The position numbers and the translations under genes were made by a program. Of a DNA stretch of 21,735 nucleotides, positions 14,036 to 19,663 are shown in pieces. The notes under the pieces are model-generated. The model was given only the letters and a program-made list of their open reading frames with translations, ran no database searches and was not told where the DNA came from. How positions within the stretch are numbered: position 1 is the first letter of the stretch; each line of letters opens with the position of its first letter. The stretch comes from a virus: the IMG/VR virus record IMGVR_UViG_3300008450_000532, positions 1 to 21,735 of that record. One strand, written 5' to 3'.

Positions 14036-14378
14036 CTGTTATGTTACAACCGAAAAGCCCTCTTACCCGTTGACCCTCCCTCCCCCAGACAGGCGGACAG
14101 AAGGACCAACGACTCATTATCAAGGAGCTTTGCCCAGTTGTTAAGTGAGCTACCGGCCAGCCAAGCCGCCCTCCCCTGAGATCCCGATAAGGTCAGTTTG
14201 CACCATCCTTAACGATCAACTCCCAGCGTACTAGGGTATGTGTCTGTTACGACATCCTTGTTTATTCCGTTCGATTGCTCTACTTGGAGGTGCGGGTCAC
14301 ACCGAGGTTCTGTGTTTCTTGAGTTCAGCCCATACAGGCCATTAGCTAACGCGCTCTGACGGCTACGTTGCAAGAGAA
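14036..14378. other. Noncoding region, left part, with weak secondary structure
   Basis: No convincing gene. A 68-codon TTG frame on the minus strand (14209-14415) lacks a ribosome site. Short inverted repeats are present, for example TAAGG (14188-14192) with CCTTA (14207-14211), GGTG with CACC around 14290, and the palindrome TTAGCTAA near 14342. On the minus strand, about 14090-14160 recalls part of a tRNA but does not fold as one. This stretch may be the variable half of the structured RNA to its right, or may hold an origin; neither can be shown. Confidence 0.4.
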
Positions 14379-14441
14379 GAGACTGGGACTGCTCACATGT
14401 AGCAGTGTTTTTCAAAACATTTCGTCCACTTTAAGGAGCTT

Positions 14442-14456
14442 GCGGCGCTAACCCGC
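14442..14456 (+). repeat. Hairpin repeat, copy 1
   Basis: GCGGCGCTAACCCGC, identical to the copy at 14707-14721. It forms the hairpin TTGCGG-CGCTAAC-CCGCAA (14440-14458), so both the loop and the top of the stem are repeated. Confidence 0.75.
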
Positions 14457-14706
14457 AACACAATCCCAGTCTCAAAACAAAAAGGCCACTTAAGGCTACA
14501 TTCCGGTTGCGACCTTGCCTAATGACTCTCCGACCGAAAGCATTAGGTAAAGCGGAATATAGCCATAAGTGGCCTCAAGCTGTCACTCGCAACAGTAACA
14601 ACCCGTTTATATCAGATTATTTCAACTGATGTCAACAAGTTTCAAAATAAAGTTGGTGGGCACATAAAGCAGTGTTTGTGTAAAAACCAAACCAAGAAAA
14701 CCACAA

Positions 14707-14721
14707 GCGGCGCTAACCCGC
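14707..14721 (+). repeat. Hairpin repeat, copy 2
   Basis: Same 15 bases as at 14442-14456, here within CAAGCGG-CGCTAAC-CCGCTTG (14704-14724), a perfect 7-base-pair stem with the same 7-base loop. The outer stem bases differ from copy 1 but still pair, which suggests the structure matters. Confidence 0.75.
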
Positions 14722-14820
14722 TTGCCACCAACACGACTGAGGACTGAAGCCAGCGGCATCTGGAGATTGCATAGGCTGAAACTCTGCAACCTTTATTCGA
14801 CAATCCCCATGCGTGTTAGC

Positions 14821-14839
14821 TCTATAACAATGTTATAGA
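14821..14839. promoter_or_regulatory. Perfect 19-base palindrome, operator-like
   Basis: TCTATAACA-A-TGTTATAGA: 9-base arms around one base. It is nearly the same as the palindrome before the LexA-type gene (4726-4743). It lies between the structured RNA candidate and the terminator of the RuvC-like gene. It could control a promoter for the RNA on the minus strand, but I cannot place one with confidence. Confidence 0.6.
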
Positions 14840-14841
14840 TG

Positions 14842-14871
14842 AAAAAACTCCCGAGTGATTAGCCCGGGAGT
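14842..14871 (-). terminator. Rho-independent terminator after the RuvC-like gene
   Basis: On the minus strand ACTCCCG (14865-14871) pairs with CGGGAGT (14847-14853) across an 11-base loop and is followed by a T6 tract (14842-14847). It lies 55 bases after the resolvase stop and separates that gene from the noncoding region. Confidence 0.85.
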
Positions 14872-14926
14872 AAAGGACAACCCAACAAAGGAGAGGCAAC
14901 TGCATGTTACCGGAATTAATTCTACA

Positions 14927-15385
14927 TCATTCTCCGTAAAGTGCAATGAATGCCGCATCTGAATACGCTTGACCTACGCCTTTTTTATCCAGCTCACGCC
15001 AGCTTGGCCACATCTGGATGGCCTTTGTCCTCGAGGCATCCTTGTCCTGACCCACTAACCCCGCGCGCTTCTTCCATTGACTGGGTGTTACCATCGTTAC
15101 AGGGATCTCAAACGCGCCCAGTACACCTTGGATAACACCAGCAGAATGTCCAAACGAGAACATCGAAGCCACGCCTTGGCCGGGCATACTACCTACCAGC
15201 TCGACATAGGCTTTGATCTCTTCCCCATAAATTGATGGCCGAATAATCGCAGCCAACGCTGGCGCATTCACACGATTAGCCGAGCCCGTCTTCATTGTCG
15301 GCATCCGATACCACGCAACAGGCGTATCCCCATCCATGATGACTATGGCGCCAGATAATCCGGGGTCTATTCCAATCTTAATCAT
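14927..15385 (-). CDS. RuvC-like Holliday junction resolvase
   Basis: A 152-residue RNase H-fold endonuclease. MIKIGIDPGLSGA carries the first catalytic Asp (D7). YVELVGSMPGQGVASMFSFG gives E62 and the conserved MPGQG...SFG segment, and QAYSDAAFIALYG gives a C-terminal acid (D143). The family cuts four-way junctions or branched DNA, here probably to trim replicated concatemers before packaging or to finish ERF-driven recombination. It is a single gene with its own promoter and terminator, divergent from the recombination operon. The ribosome site is weak. Confidence 0.93.
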   Translation of the reverse strand: MIKIGIDPGLSGAIVIMDGDTPVAWYRMPTMKTGSANRVNAPALAAIIRPSIYGEEIKAYVELVGSMPGQGVASMFSFGHSAGVIQGVLGAFEIPVTMVTPSQWKKRAGLVGQDKDASRTKAIQMWPSWRELDKKGVGQAYSDAAFIALYGE

Positions 15386-15404
15386 AAAATTCTTTCAAAA
15401 GGTA

Positions 15405-15434
15405 TTGCAAGACATGAATTGTTGTGGGTATAAT
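15405..15434 (+). promoter_or_regulatory. Promoter of the rightward recombination operon
   Basis: TTGCAA (15405-15410) and a perfect TATAAT (15429-15434) are separated by 18 bases, about 33 bases before the GTG start. The bases just before the -35 box (GGTAT) resemble those of the promoter at 5896. The spacer contains ACATGAATTGTT, half of the inverted repeat in the promoter at 14006-14035. Confidence 0.75.
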
Positions 15435-15443
15435 GTGTTGCCG

Positions 15444-15473
15444 ATTATAACCCAAAGGAGAAAACAGTGTTAA
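15444..15473 (-). promoter_or_regulatory. Promoter of the RuvC-like gene
   Basis: On the minus strand TTAACA (15468-15473) and TATAAT (15444-15449) are 18 bases apart. Transcription would start near 15437, inside the opposing promoter, so the two promoters overlap face to face and may exclude each other. Confidence 0.6.
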
Positions 15474-15808
15474 AAACAATTCCGGGCATCTTTCTTGAGG
15501 CTGGCGTCTATAGCTTATACGACCTTAAAAGGTTGATGGAGTGCGCCACCCTGATAAAAACTTGCTCTAACGAAGCAAACGAACGCTCAATTTACCCAGC
15601 GCCAGACCCAACAGTTTCATTGTCGGGATGGGATCTTCCCGTGCGATGCGTAAATGTATTGAAGGCCGAGGGCATATTTACACCGTCTGAACTGATTCAG
15701 TACACATACACTGATCTTTTAAAGTTGGTAAACATGGGACGCAAGTCAGCAAATGACATTGTTGCCGAGGCAAACAAGCGCGGCTTTAAATTGAAGGGTC
15801 AATTGTGA
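15467..15808 (+). CDS. Protein with an RNA polymerase alpha C-terminal-like domain
   Basis: 113 residues, GTG start with AAAGGAG seven bases upstream. Residues about 52-110 follow the bacterial alpha-CTD pattern closely: L-S-G-W-D-L-P-V-R-C-V-N-V-L-K, then LLKLVNMGRKSANDI. The residues that touch DNA in E. coli alpha (R265, N268, G296, K298, S299) align with R60, N63, G91, K93 and S94. Alpha-CTD binds A/T-rich upstream elements and activators, so this protein could bind DNA or redirect transcription. It cannot act as a full subunit. The N-terminal half (GVYSLYDLKRLME) may be a second, worn helix-hairpin-helix unit. It is the first gene of the operon, so it is likely made early. Confidence 0.85.
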   Translation: MLKTIPGIFLEAGVYSLYDLKRLMECATLIKTCSNEANERSIYPAPDPTVSLSGWDLPVRCVNVLKAEGIFTPSELIQYTYTDLLKLVNMGRKSANDIVAEANKRGFKLKGQL

Positions 15809-16683
15809 TCATCACAAACAAATACAACCTACCACAGACCTTCGTGAACATCATGAAGCGCCCTACCTACTCAAAGGGTAAGGCCAACATCTCTGCCACA
15901 GAGCTGATTAACTCACCACGCATTGTGCAATTACGCAAACTGCATGAGGACAAGATCGAGACAGACGTTACCGAAATGGTCTGGTCTATCTTTGGTACAG
16001 CCATCCACGGCGTCCTCGAGCATGGCAAAGACGAGAACCACCTGATCGAAGAGCGCCTCCACGCAAAGATTGATGGATGGTCTATCTCTGGTGCGATTGA
16101 CCTGCAGATCATCAACGCAGACGGCACAGTCACAATCAACGACTACAAAACCACAGGCGCTTGGTCTGTTATGAATGAGAAGGTTGACTGGGAGTACCAG
16201 CTCAACATCTACGCATGGTTGGTTGAGTACGTCAAAAAGGTTGAGGTTTCCAAGCTCGAGATCGTAGCCATCATTCGTGATTGGTCACGCAGAGATGCAG
16301 CCCTCAAGCCCGGCTACCCAGAAGCCCCCATCAAAGTGATCTCAGTGCCGTTATGGTCGATGGAACGGCGCGAAGCCTTCATCATGGGAAAGATTAAAGA
16401 ACACTCCAACGCATTGTTTGACTTGGAGACAGGAGATGAACTGCCATTTTGTACGCCCGACCAGATGTGGGAGAAGCCTACAACATACGCAGTGAAAAAG
16501 ATTGGTAATGTCAAAGCACGTAATGTTTGCAATACCGATGAAGAAGCTCAGGCCAAGGTGGCCGAGTATGGGAAAGAGTACGAGATAGAGGTCCGTCAGG
16601 GTGAAAGGACGCGATGCGCGAACTTCTGCTCTGTCAGTGGCTTCTGTAACCAGTACAAAGACTATTTATCAACAAAGGAGTAA
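15805..16683 (+). CDS. PD-(D/E)XK nuclease, RecB/Cas4-like
   Basis: 292 residues, GTG start in a GTGA overlap with the previous gene. Nuclease motifs in order: FGTAIHGVLEHG (H68), SGAIDLQ (D99), INDYKT (D113-x-K115) and YQLNIYAWL (Q132, Y136). The C-terminus carries C216 and the cluster C271, C275, C281, as in enzymes with a 4Fe-4S staple (Cas4, AddB type). It probably works as an exonuclease giving single strands to the ERF protein encoded two genes downstream. The pairing of a RecB-like nuclease with an annealing protein is a usual phage recombination module. Confidence 0.92.
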   Translation: MIITNKYNLPQTFVNIMKRPTYSKGKANISATELINSPRIVQLRKLHEDKIETDVTEMVWSIFGTAIHGVLEHGKDENHLIEERLHAKIDGWSISGAIDLQIINADGTVTINDYKTTGAWSVMNEKVDWEYQLNIYAWLVEYVKKVEVSKLEIVAIIRDWSRRDAALKPGYPEAPIKVISVPLWSMERREAFIMGKIKEHSNALFDLETGDELPFCTPDQMWEKPTTYAVKKIGNVKARNVCNTDEEAQAKVAEYGKEYEIEVRQGERTRCANFCSVSGFCNQYKDYLSTKE

Positions 16684-16685
16684 TC

Positions 16686-16982
16686 ATGTTTATATCAAAA
16701 GCAGAAAAAGATCTAATCCAAAAAACATTGGATGACTGTGCCAAGGCAATGTCAGCGGCCATGATCGACATCAAAATCTTGAAGGCCAAAGTGGAGCAGC
16801 TTGAAAGAGATGCCGTCAAGCTAGTCAAGGTCAACAAACCTAAGAAGGTTATGACACCAGCGCAGAAGGCCAAGCAACGCGAGTACCAGAGAATGTACAA
16901 AGCGCGCAAGAAGCAAGAAGAAAACGATTGGAAATTGGTACAACAATTAGCAACAGAAGGAACACCTAATGTCAGTGCATAA
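16686..16982 (+). CDS. 98-residue coiled-coil, basic hypothetical protein
   Basis: AAAGGAG lies six bases before the ATG. A heptad-like helix (ILKAKVEQLERDAVKLVKV) is followed by a strongly basic helix (TPAQKAKQREYQRMYKARKKQEE). This form suggests an oligomer that binds nucleic acid or a partner. It lies between the nuclease and ERF genes and overlaps ERF by 14 bases, so a recombination accessory role is plausible by position. Confidence 0.75.
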   Translation: MFISKAEKDLIQKTLDDCAKAMSAAMIDIKILKAKVEQLERDAVKLVKVNKPKKVMTPAQKAKQREYQRMYKARKKQEENDWKLVQQLATEGTPNVSA

Positions 16983-17688
16983 GAAACTCATGTCCGCCCG
17001 AGTCAAGCTTCAGTCCGTAGAGATGAAGAAGTCGGGCAAGAATGCCTACCAAGGGTATTCATACTTTGAGTTGGGTGACTTCATCCCACACATTCAGACC
17101 ATCTTTCATGAGGTTGGTTTGTGTGGGGTAGTCTCCTTTAACACTGAATATGCCCAGCTCTGTATCACTGATACAGAAGACGGCACAGTCATTGTGATCA
17201 CCAGCCCAATGGCCGAGGCATCTCTCAAGGGTGCCCAGCCTATCCAGCTCATGGGTAGCATACAGACTTATCAGCGCCGTTACCTTTGGATGGCAGCCAT
17301 GGAGCTGACCGAGCACGACTCAATAGATTCTGCACCACCCGTAGAAGCCGTTAAGGAAGCGCCAAAGCCTGCACCTAAGCCAAGCCCCGTCCAAGAGCTA
17401 AAAGCGCCTACAAAGCCCGTTAAAGGCAAAGTAGACCCTATTCCGCCACAGTATGTAGAGACAAAGCCTGAGTGGACCATGATCATTGATGCGCCCGATG
17501 ACGAATCATGGGTTGACATGATGGTTGAAGTGAACAATCTGAAGATCAGCATGGCCACCGATGCCGATCAGCTCAAGCAGATGTTCCAAGTGAACAAAGC
17601 TTTGTACGACAAGCTCAAAGCCTTGAACCCTTCTGTCTATGCTGACGTCATAGAAAACTTTACAAACGCAAAACGATCATTTTTTTAA
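16969..17688 (+). CDS. ERF-family single-strand annealing protein
   Basis: 239 residues with AAGGAA seven bases upstream. The ERF core is in residues 1-120: GYSYFELGDFIPHI (29-42), the strand region with LCITDTEDGTVIVITSP, then GSIQTYQRRYLWMAAM, matching the family's G-x-x-x-T-Y-x-R-R-Y signature. A proline/lysine-rich linker (125-165) leads to a helical C-terminal domain. ERF proteins form rings that anneal complementary ssDNA, which lets a phage circularise or recombine its genome without RecA. The nuclease upstream and the possible ssDNA-binding protein downstream fit this. Confidence 0.9.
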   Translation: MSVHKKLMSARVKLQSVEMKKSGKNAYQGYSYFELGDFIPHIQTIFHEVGLCGVVSFNTEYAQLCITDTEDGTVIVITSPMAEASLKGAQPIQLMGSIQTYQRRYLWMAAMELTEHDSIDSAPPVEAVKEAPKPAPKPSPVQELKAPTKPVKGKVDPIPPQYVETKPEWTMIIDAPDDESWVDMMVEVNNLKISMATDADQLKQMFQVNKALYDKLKALNPSVYADVIENFTNAKRSFF

Positions 17689-17697
17689 GGAGTAATG

Positions 17698-17958
17698 ATG
17701 GACTATCCAAATCGCGGTACTTTGTGGAGCAACAAGTACAAAAAGAAAGACATGCAGCCGGACATGGTTGGTGACATCAAGATTGAGTTGGCCTTGATGA
17801 AGGAACTCATGGCCAGTGCTGAGTCAGATCACGTTGTGATCAAGCTTGACGCATGGCTTTCCAAGGACAAAGACGGCAATCGTAAGGTTGGCTTGAAGGT
17901 CAACACTTACAAGAAGCCAGAAGAGTCTGCACCCGGAAAGGACCCATGGGATGACTAA
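17698..17958 (+). CDS. 86-residue DUF736-like protein, possible ssDNA-binding protein
   Basis: The second of two adjacent ATGs is preferred because AAGGAG lies five bases before it and only two before the first (17695). N-R-G-T-L-W-x-N-K-Y-K-K-K-D-x-x-P-D and IKLDAWLSKDKDGNRKVGLKVN recall DUF736-type small beta-barrel proteins. The end DPWDD resembles the acidic tip with which ssDNA-binding proteins recruit partners. The place after ERF supports this. The match is by eye. Confidence 0.7.
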   Translation: MDYPNRGTLWSNKYKKKDMQPDMVGDIKIELALMKELMASAESDHVVIKLDAWLSKDKDGNRKVGLKVNTYKKPEESAPGKDPWDD

Positions 17959-18160
17959 GCCTAAAACAATTAAGCAGTGGGAGAAAGTCTGCAATGTTCT
18001 TGATGATGCCTTGCAGGCGTCAATTAAAGACGAAGCCAAGCTTGAGGCAAAGATTGATAATCTTGAAGAGCAGATCGGCAAGCTTGAAGAACAGTTGACC
18101 ATGTCTGTTGGCGTGATCAAGTACTTGGAGTTAAAAATTGGCCGATCCAATTCAATTTGA
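17951..18160 (+). CDS. 69-residue coiled-coil protein
   Basis: Overlaps the previous gene by 8 bases; AAAGGA lies about 8 bases upstream. Residues about 15-62 form an almost continuous coiled coil (DEAKLEAKIDNLEEQIGKLEEQL). No other motif. Probably a small oligomer. Function unknown. Confidence 0.72.
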   Translation: MTKPKTIKQWEKVCNVLDDALQASIKDEAKLEAKIDNLEEQIGKLEEQLTMSVGVIKYLELKIGRSNSI

Positions 18161-18560
18161 AGCAATCAAGACAGGCCTAAAGCAATCCAAGGACGGCTAC
18201 ATGCTGTCTTTGGCTGTTCACCCTGACGAGCTTCACAACGACCTTATGCGAGACTTTGTGGGCTCGCGCTACGTTGTTGTGATGGTGCGTCTGGGTGATG
18301 ACGAACAACCGATGAACCGAGAGAACGAATTTCCGGGCGATCATGCGGTGAAGCTGGCCGGCATCATGTGCCGTGACCCAGAGTTTTGGGAGTGGCTGCA
18401 CCAAAAAGAGTGGCTAATGGAAAAGAATGAGAAGGCTTGTGCCCAGTGGATTTCATCTTACTTGGACATAGAGTCTCGCAAAGAGCTTAAGACCAACGAA
18501 GAAGCCCGCCATTTATTTAATCAATTGCGAACCAGCTTCGAAGCTTGGAGGAAAGCATGA
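18138..18560 (+). CDS. 140-residue hypothetical protein in the recombination operon
   Basis: Starts at TTG with GGAG seven bases upstream, overlapping the previous gene by 23 bases. No in-frame ATG would leave the conserved-looking start PIQFEAIKTGLKQSKDGYMLSLAVHPDEL. A strand-rich first half (VGSRYVVVMVRLGDDEQP) is followed by helices rich in tryptophan (DPEFWEWLHQKEWLM, LRTSFEAWRKA). The pattern PIQF...DGYMLSL-x-x-H-P occurs in proteins beside phage recombination genes, but I know no function. Confidence 0.75.
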   Translation: MADPIQFEAIKTGLKQSKDGYMLSLAVHPDELHNDLMRDFVGSRYVVVMVRLGDDEQPMNRENEFPGDHAVKLAGIMCRDPEFWEWLHQKEWLMEKNEKACAQWISSYLDIESRKELKTNEEARHLFNQLRTSFEAWRKA

Positions 18561-18829
18561 AGAAACTAATCCCTTACAGCGTCTACTTACCAGTGGAGTA
18601 TCACGACAAGATCAAAGAGCTTGCCAAACAACGTAAAGCATCTAGTATGGTGCGGGACGCCATTTGCATGATCGTTGATGGTGACGATACCTTTAAGTCT
18701 GGGTATAACAAGGCGCTCAAAGACTGTATCAAAGAGATAGATGCCTGCAAAGAGATTGAGCACATTGCCGTTCGCGGTAAGTACTTGGCCGATGTGTTGG
18801 CTGATCAAATCAAAGAACTGGAGATGTGA
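18557..18829 (+). CDS. Ribbon-helix-helix-like DNA-binding protein
   Basis: The ATG at 18557 has GGAGG five bases upstream and an ATGA overlap. Residues 5-42 (PYSVYLPVEYHDKIKELAK, RKASSMVRDAICMIVDG) match the Arc/CopG ribbon-helix-helix layout: a strand that enters the DNA groove, helix, turn with S-S-M-V-R, helix. The C-terminal half is helical and would help oligomerise. Such 90-residue proteins usually act as dimeric repressors. It is a candidate regulator of the repeated operators in this window. Confidence 0.75.
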   Translation: MKKLIPYSVYLPVEYHDKIKELAKQRKASSMVRDAICMIVDGDDTFKSGYNKALKDCIKEIDACKEIEHIAVRGKYLADVLADQIKELEM

Positions 18830-19059
18830 TGGACACTAACGATGACGAAATCAAATACACCAGCAAGTTGGCCGATGACATCCTTGCTGTTGTTATGAAC
18901 GCTGAAAACGTTCCGCCAGAAGCCGCTATCTCAGCTTTATCCCATGTGGCAAGCTTGATCGCCCTTGAACTAAAGATGCCAGAGCAAGTGTTTGCATACT
19001 GCATGACGCATTCTTTTCGCGCCGTCTTAGAAGCGGAACAAGATAAAGAGGTTCACTGA
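18829..19059 (+). CDS. 76-residue acidic hypothetical protein
   Basis: Start ATG at 18829, overlapping the previous stop by one base, with GGAG five bases upstream; the GTG at 18826 is too close to that site. Mostly helical (SKLADDILAVVMNAENVPPEAAISALSHVASLIALEL...). Acidic, no metal site. Function unknown. Confidence 0.72.
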   Translation: MDTNDDEIKYTSKLADDILAVVMNAENVPPEAAISALSHVASLIALELKMPEQVFAYCMTHSFRAVLEAEQDKEVH

Positions 19060-19268
19060 TGGAGCATGACACCAATCTGCGTGATCTGGCGTCTATGTTT
19101 GCTTTGGCTGGGCTCATCATCCGTAACAGGGAGGGTGAGAACCTAGCCGAAGCAGCTCATGACATAGCCGATCAATGGATGAAAGCGCGCGATAAAGAAC
19201 CTGAAGAAGGACTGGCTGCAATCAAAAAGGAAAAGCGCAATGTCAGAAAACATGAGGATATACGGTAA
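19059..19268 (+). CDS. 69-residue hypothetical protein
   Basis: Begins on the last base of the previous stop, with AGAGG about 8 bases upstream. Helical: LRDLASMFALAGLIIRN, GENLAEAAHDIADQWMKARDKEP, then a basic tail (IKKEKRNVRKHEDIR). The A-L-A-G-L-I ... A-x-x-I-A-D-x-W-M pattern is familiar from short phage proteins of unknown role. Confidence 0.75.
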   Translation: MEHDTNLRDLASMFALAGLIIRNREGENLAEAAHDIADQWMKARDKEPEEGLAAIKKEKRNVRKHEDIR

Positions 19269-19443
19269 GCGATACTGCGCTACGTGTGAGCACCTTAAAT
19301 CATTAGACAACGGCAAAGTTGTAGACCGCAACAGTAATCGCTGGGTCTGCTTTGATTGCAAACCAGAGAAGAAAAATGTATCGCAACGAAAAAATGCTAA
19401 AAGCCGCAAGGCTCCTACCGTGCCAACACTGCGGAGTGAGTGA
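19240..19443 (+). CDS. 67-residue zinc-finger protein
   Basis: ATG with AAGGA about nine bases upstream, overlapping the previous gene by 29 bases. CATC (13-16) and CFDC (37-40) frame a short ribbon (HLKSLDNGKVVDRNSNRWV), a likely four-cysteine zinc site. The tail is basic (QRKNAKSRKAP). It overlaps the next gene by 68 bases, a long but not unusual overlap for phages. Nucleic-acid binding is likely. Confidence 0.7.
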   Translation: MSENMRIYGKRYCATCEHLKSLDNGKVVDRNSNRWVCFDCKPEKKNVSQRKNAKSRKAPTVPTLRSE

Positions 19444-19663
19444 TGGAACAGTGGTAGCCGCCCACAGTAACCAACTACGGGACGGCAAAGGCCGTGGGCT
19501 CAAGGCTCACGACTACCGTATAGCGTCATTATGTTTTAGGTGCCACAGCGACTTAGACCAAGGCTCTAAGATGGATAAAGCCCAGAGGATTGAGATGTGG
19601 GAGGAAGCACATCGCAAAACTCTGGGTTTATTCTTTGAGCAAGGGATTATTGGACCTTGCTAA
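19376..19663 (+). CDS. YbcO/DUF1364-like putative nuclease (HNH-type zinc fold)
   Basis: 95 residues from the ATG at 19376 (another ATG at 19394 would also keep the domain). KAARLLPCQHCG, DGTVVAAHSNQLRDGKGRG and LCFRCHSDLDQG give the C-x-x-C, AH and C-x-x-C-H pattern of the treble-clef YbcO/DUF1364 proteins. They lie in phage recombination or late-early regions and are thought to cut DNA. The helical end K-A-Q-R-I-E-M-W-E-E-A-H fits the family. It closes the recombination operon and its last 17 bases overlap the opposing virion gene. Confidence 0.82.
   Translation: MYRNEKMLKAARLLPCQHCGVSDGTVVAAHSNQLRDGKGRGLKAHDYRIASLCFRCHSDLDQGSKMDKAQRIEMWEEAHRKTLGLFFEQGIIGPC

Larger units (their letters stand above)
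14379..14732. ncRNA. Candidate structured RNA with long nested helices
   Basis: Three domains are visible. (a) GAGACTGGGA (14379-14388) pairs perfectly with TCCCAGTCTC (14464-14473) and encloses three hairpins: CTGCT/AGCAG, TGTTT/AAACA and TTGCGG/CCGCAA. (b) 14483-14505 pairs with 14553-14575 over 23 positions with two mismatches on the plus strand; on the minus strand one of these is a G-U pair and the other U-U. Inside it CCTAATG (14518-14524) pairs with CATTAGG (14541-14547). (c) GTTGGTGG (14652-14659) pairs with CCACCAAC (14725-14732) around CAAGCGG/CCGCTTG. No frame covers this. Strand is undecided: one wobble favours minus, others plus. Large phage RNAs such as GOLLD or ROOL are possible comparisons; no match is claimed. 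Confidence 0.65.

Noticed and set aside
14090-14160. tRNA-like stretch on the minus strand (TAGCTCA and a CTTGATAATGAG segment resembling an Ile anticodon arm)
   Set aside because: The acceptor and T stems do not pair, the D loop lacks GG, and no CCA-compatible 3' end is present. At most a worn or coincidental resemblance.
14209-14415. 68-codon frame on the minus strand in the noncoding region
   Set aside because: TTG start with no Shine-Dalgarno site, no recognisable domain, and it overlaps the paired segments of the RNA candidate.
14036-14926. CRISPR array
   Set aside because: The only exact repeat has two copies, forms hairpins, and shows no regular spacing.
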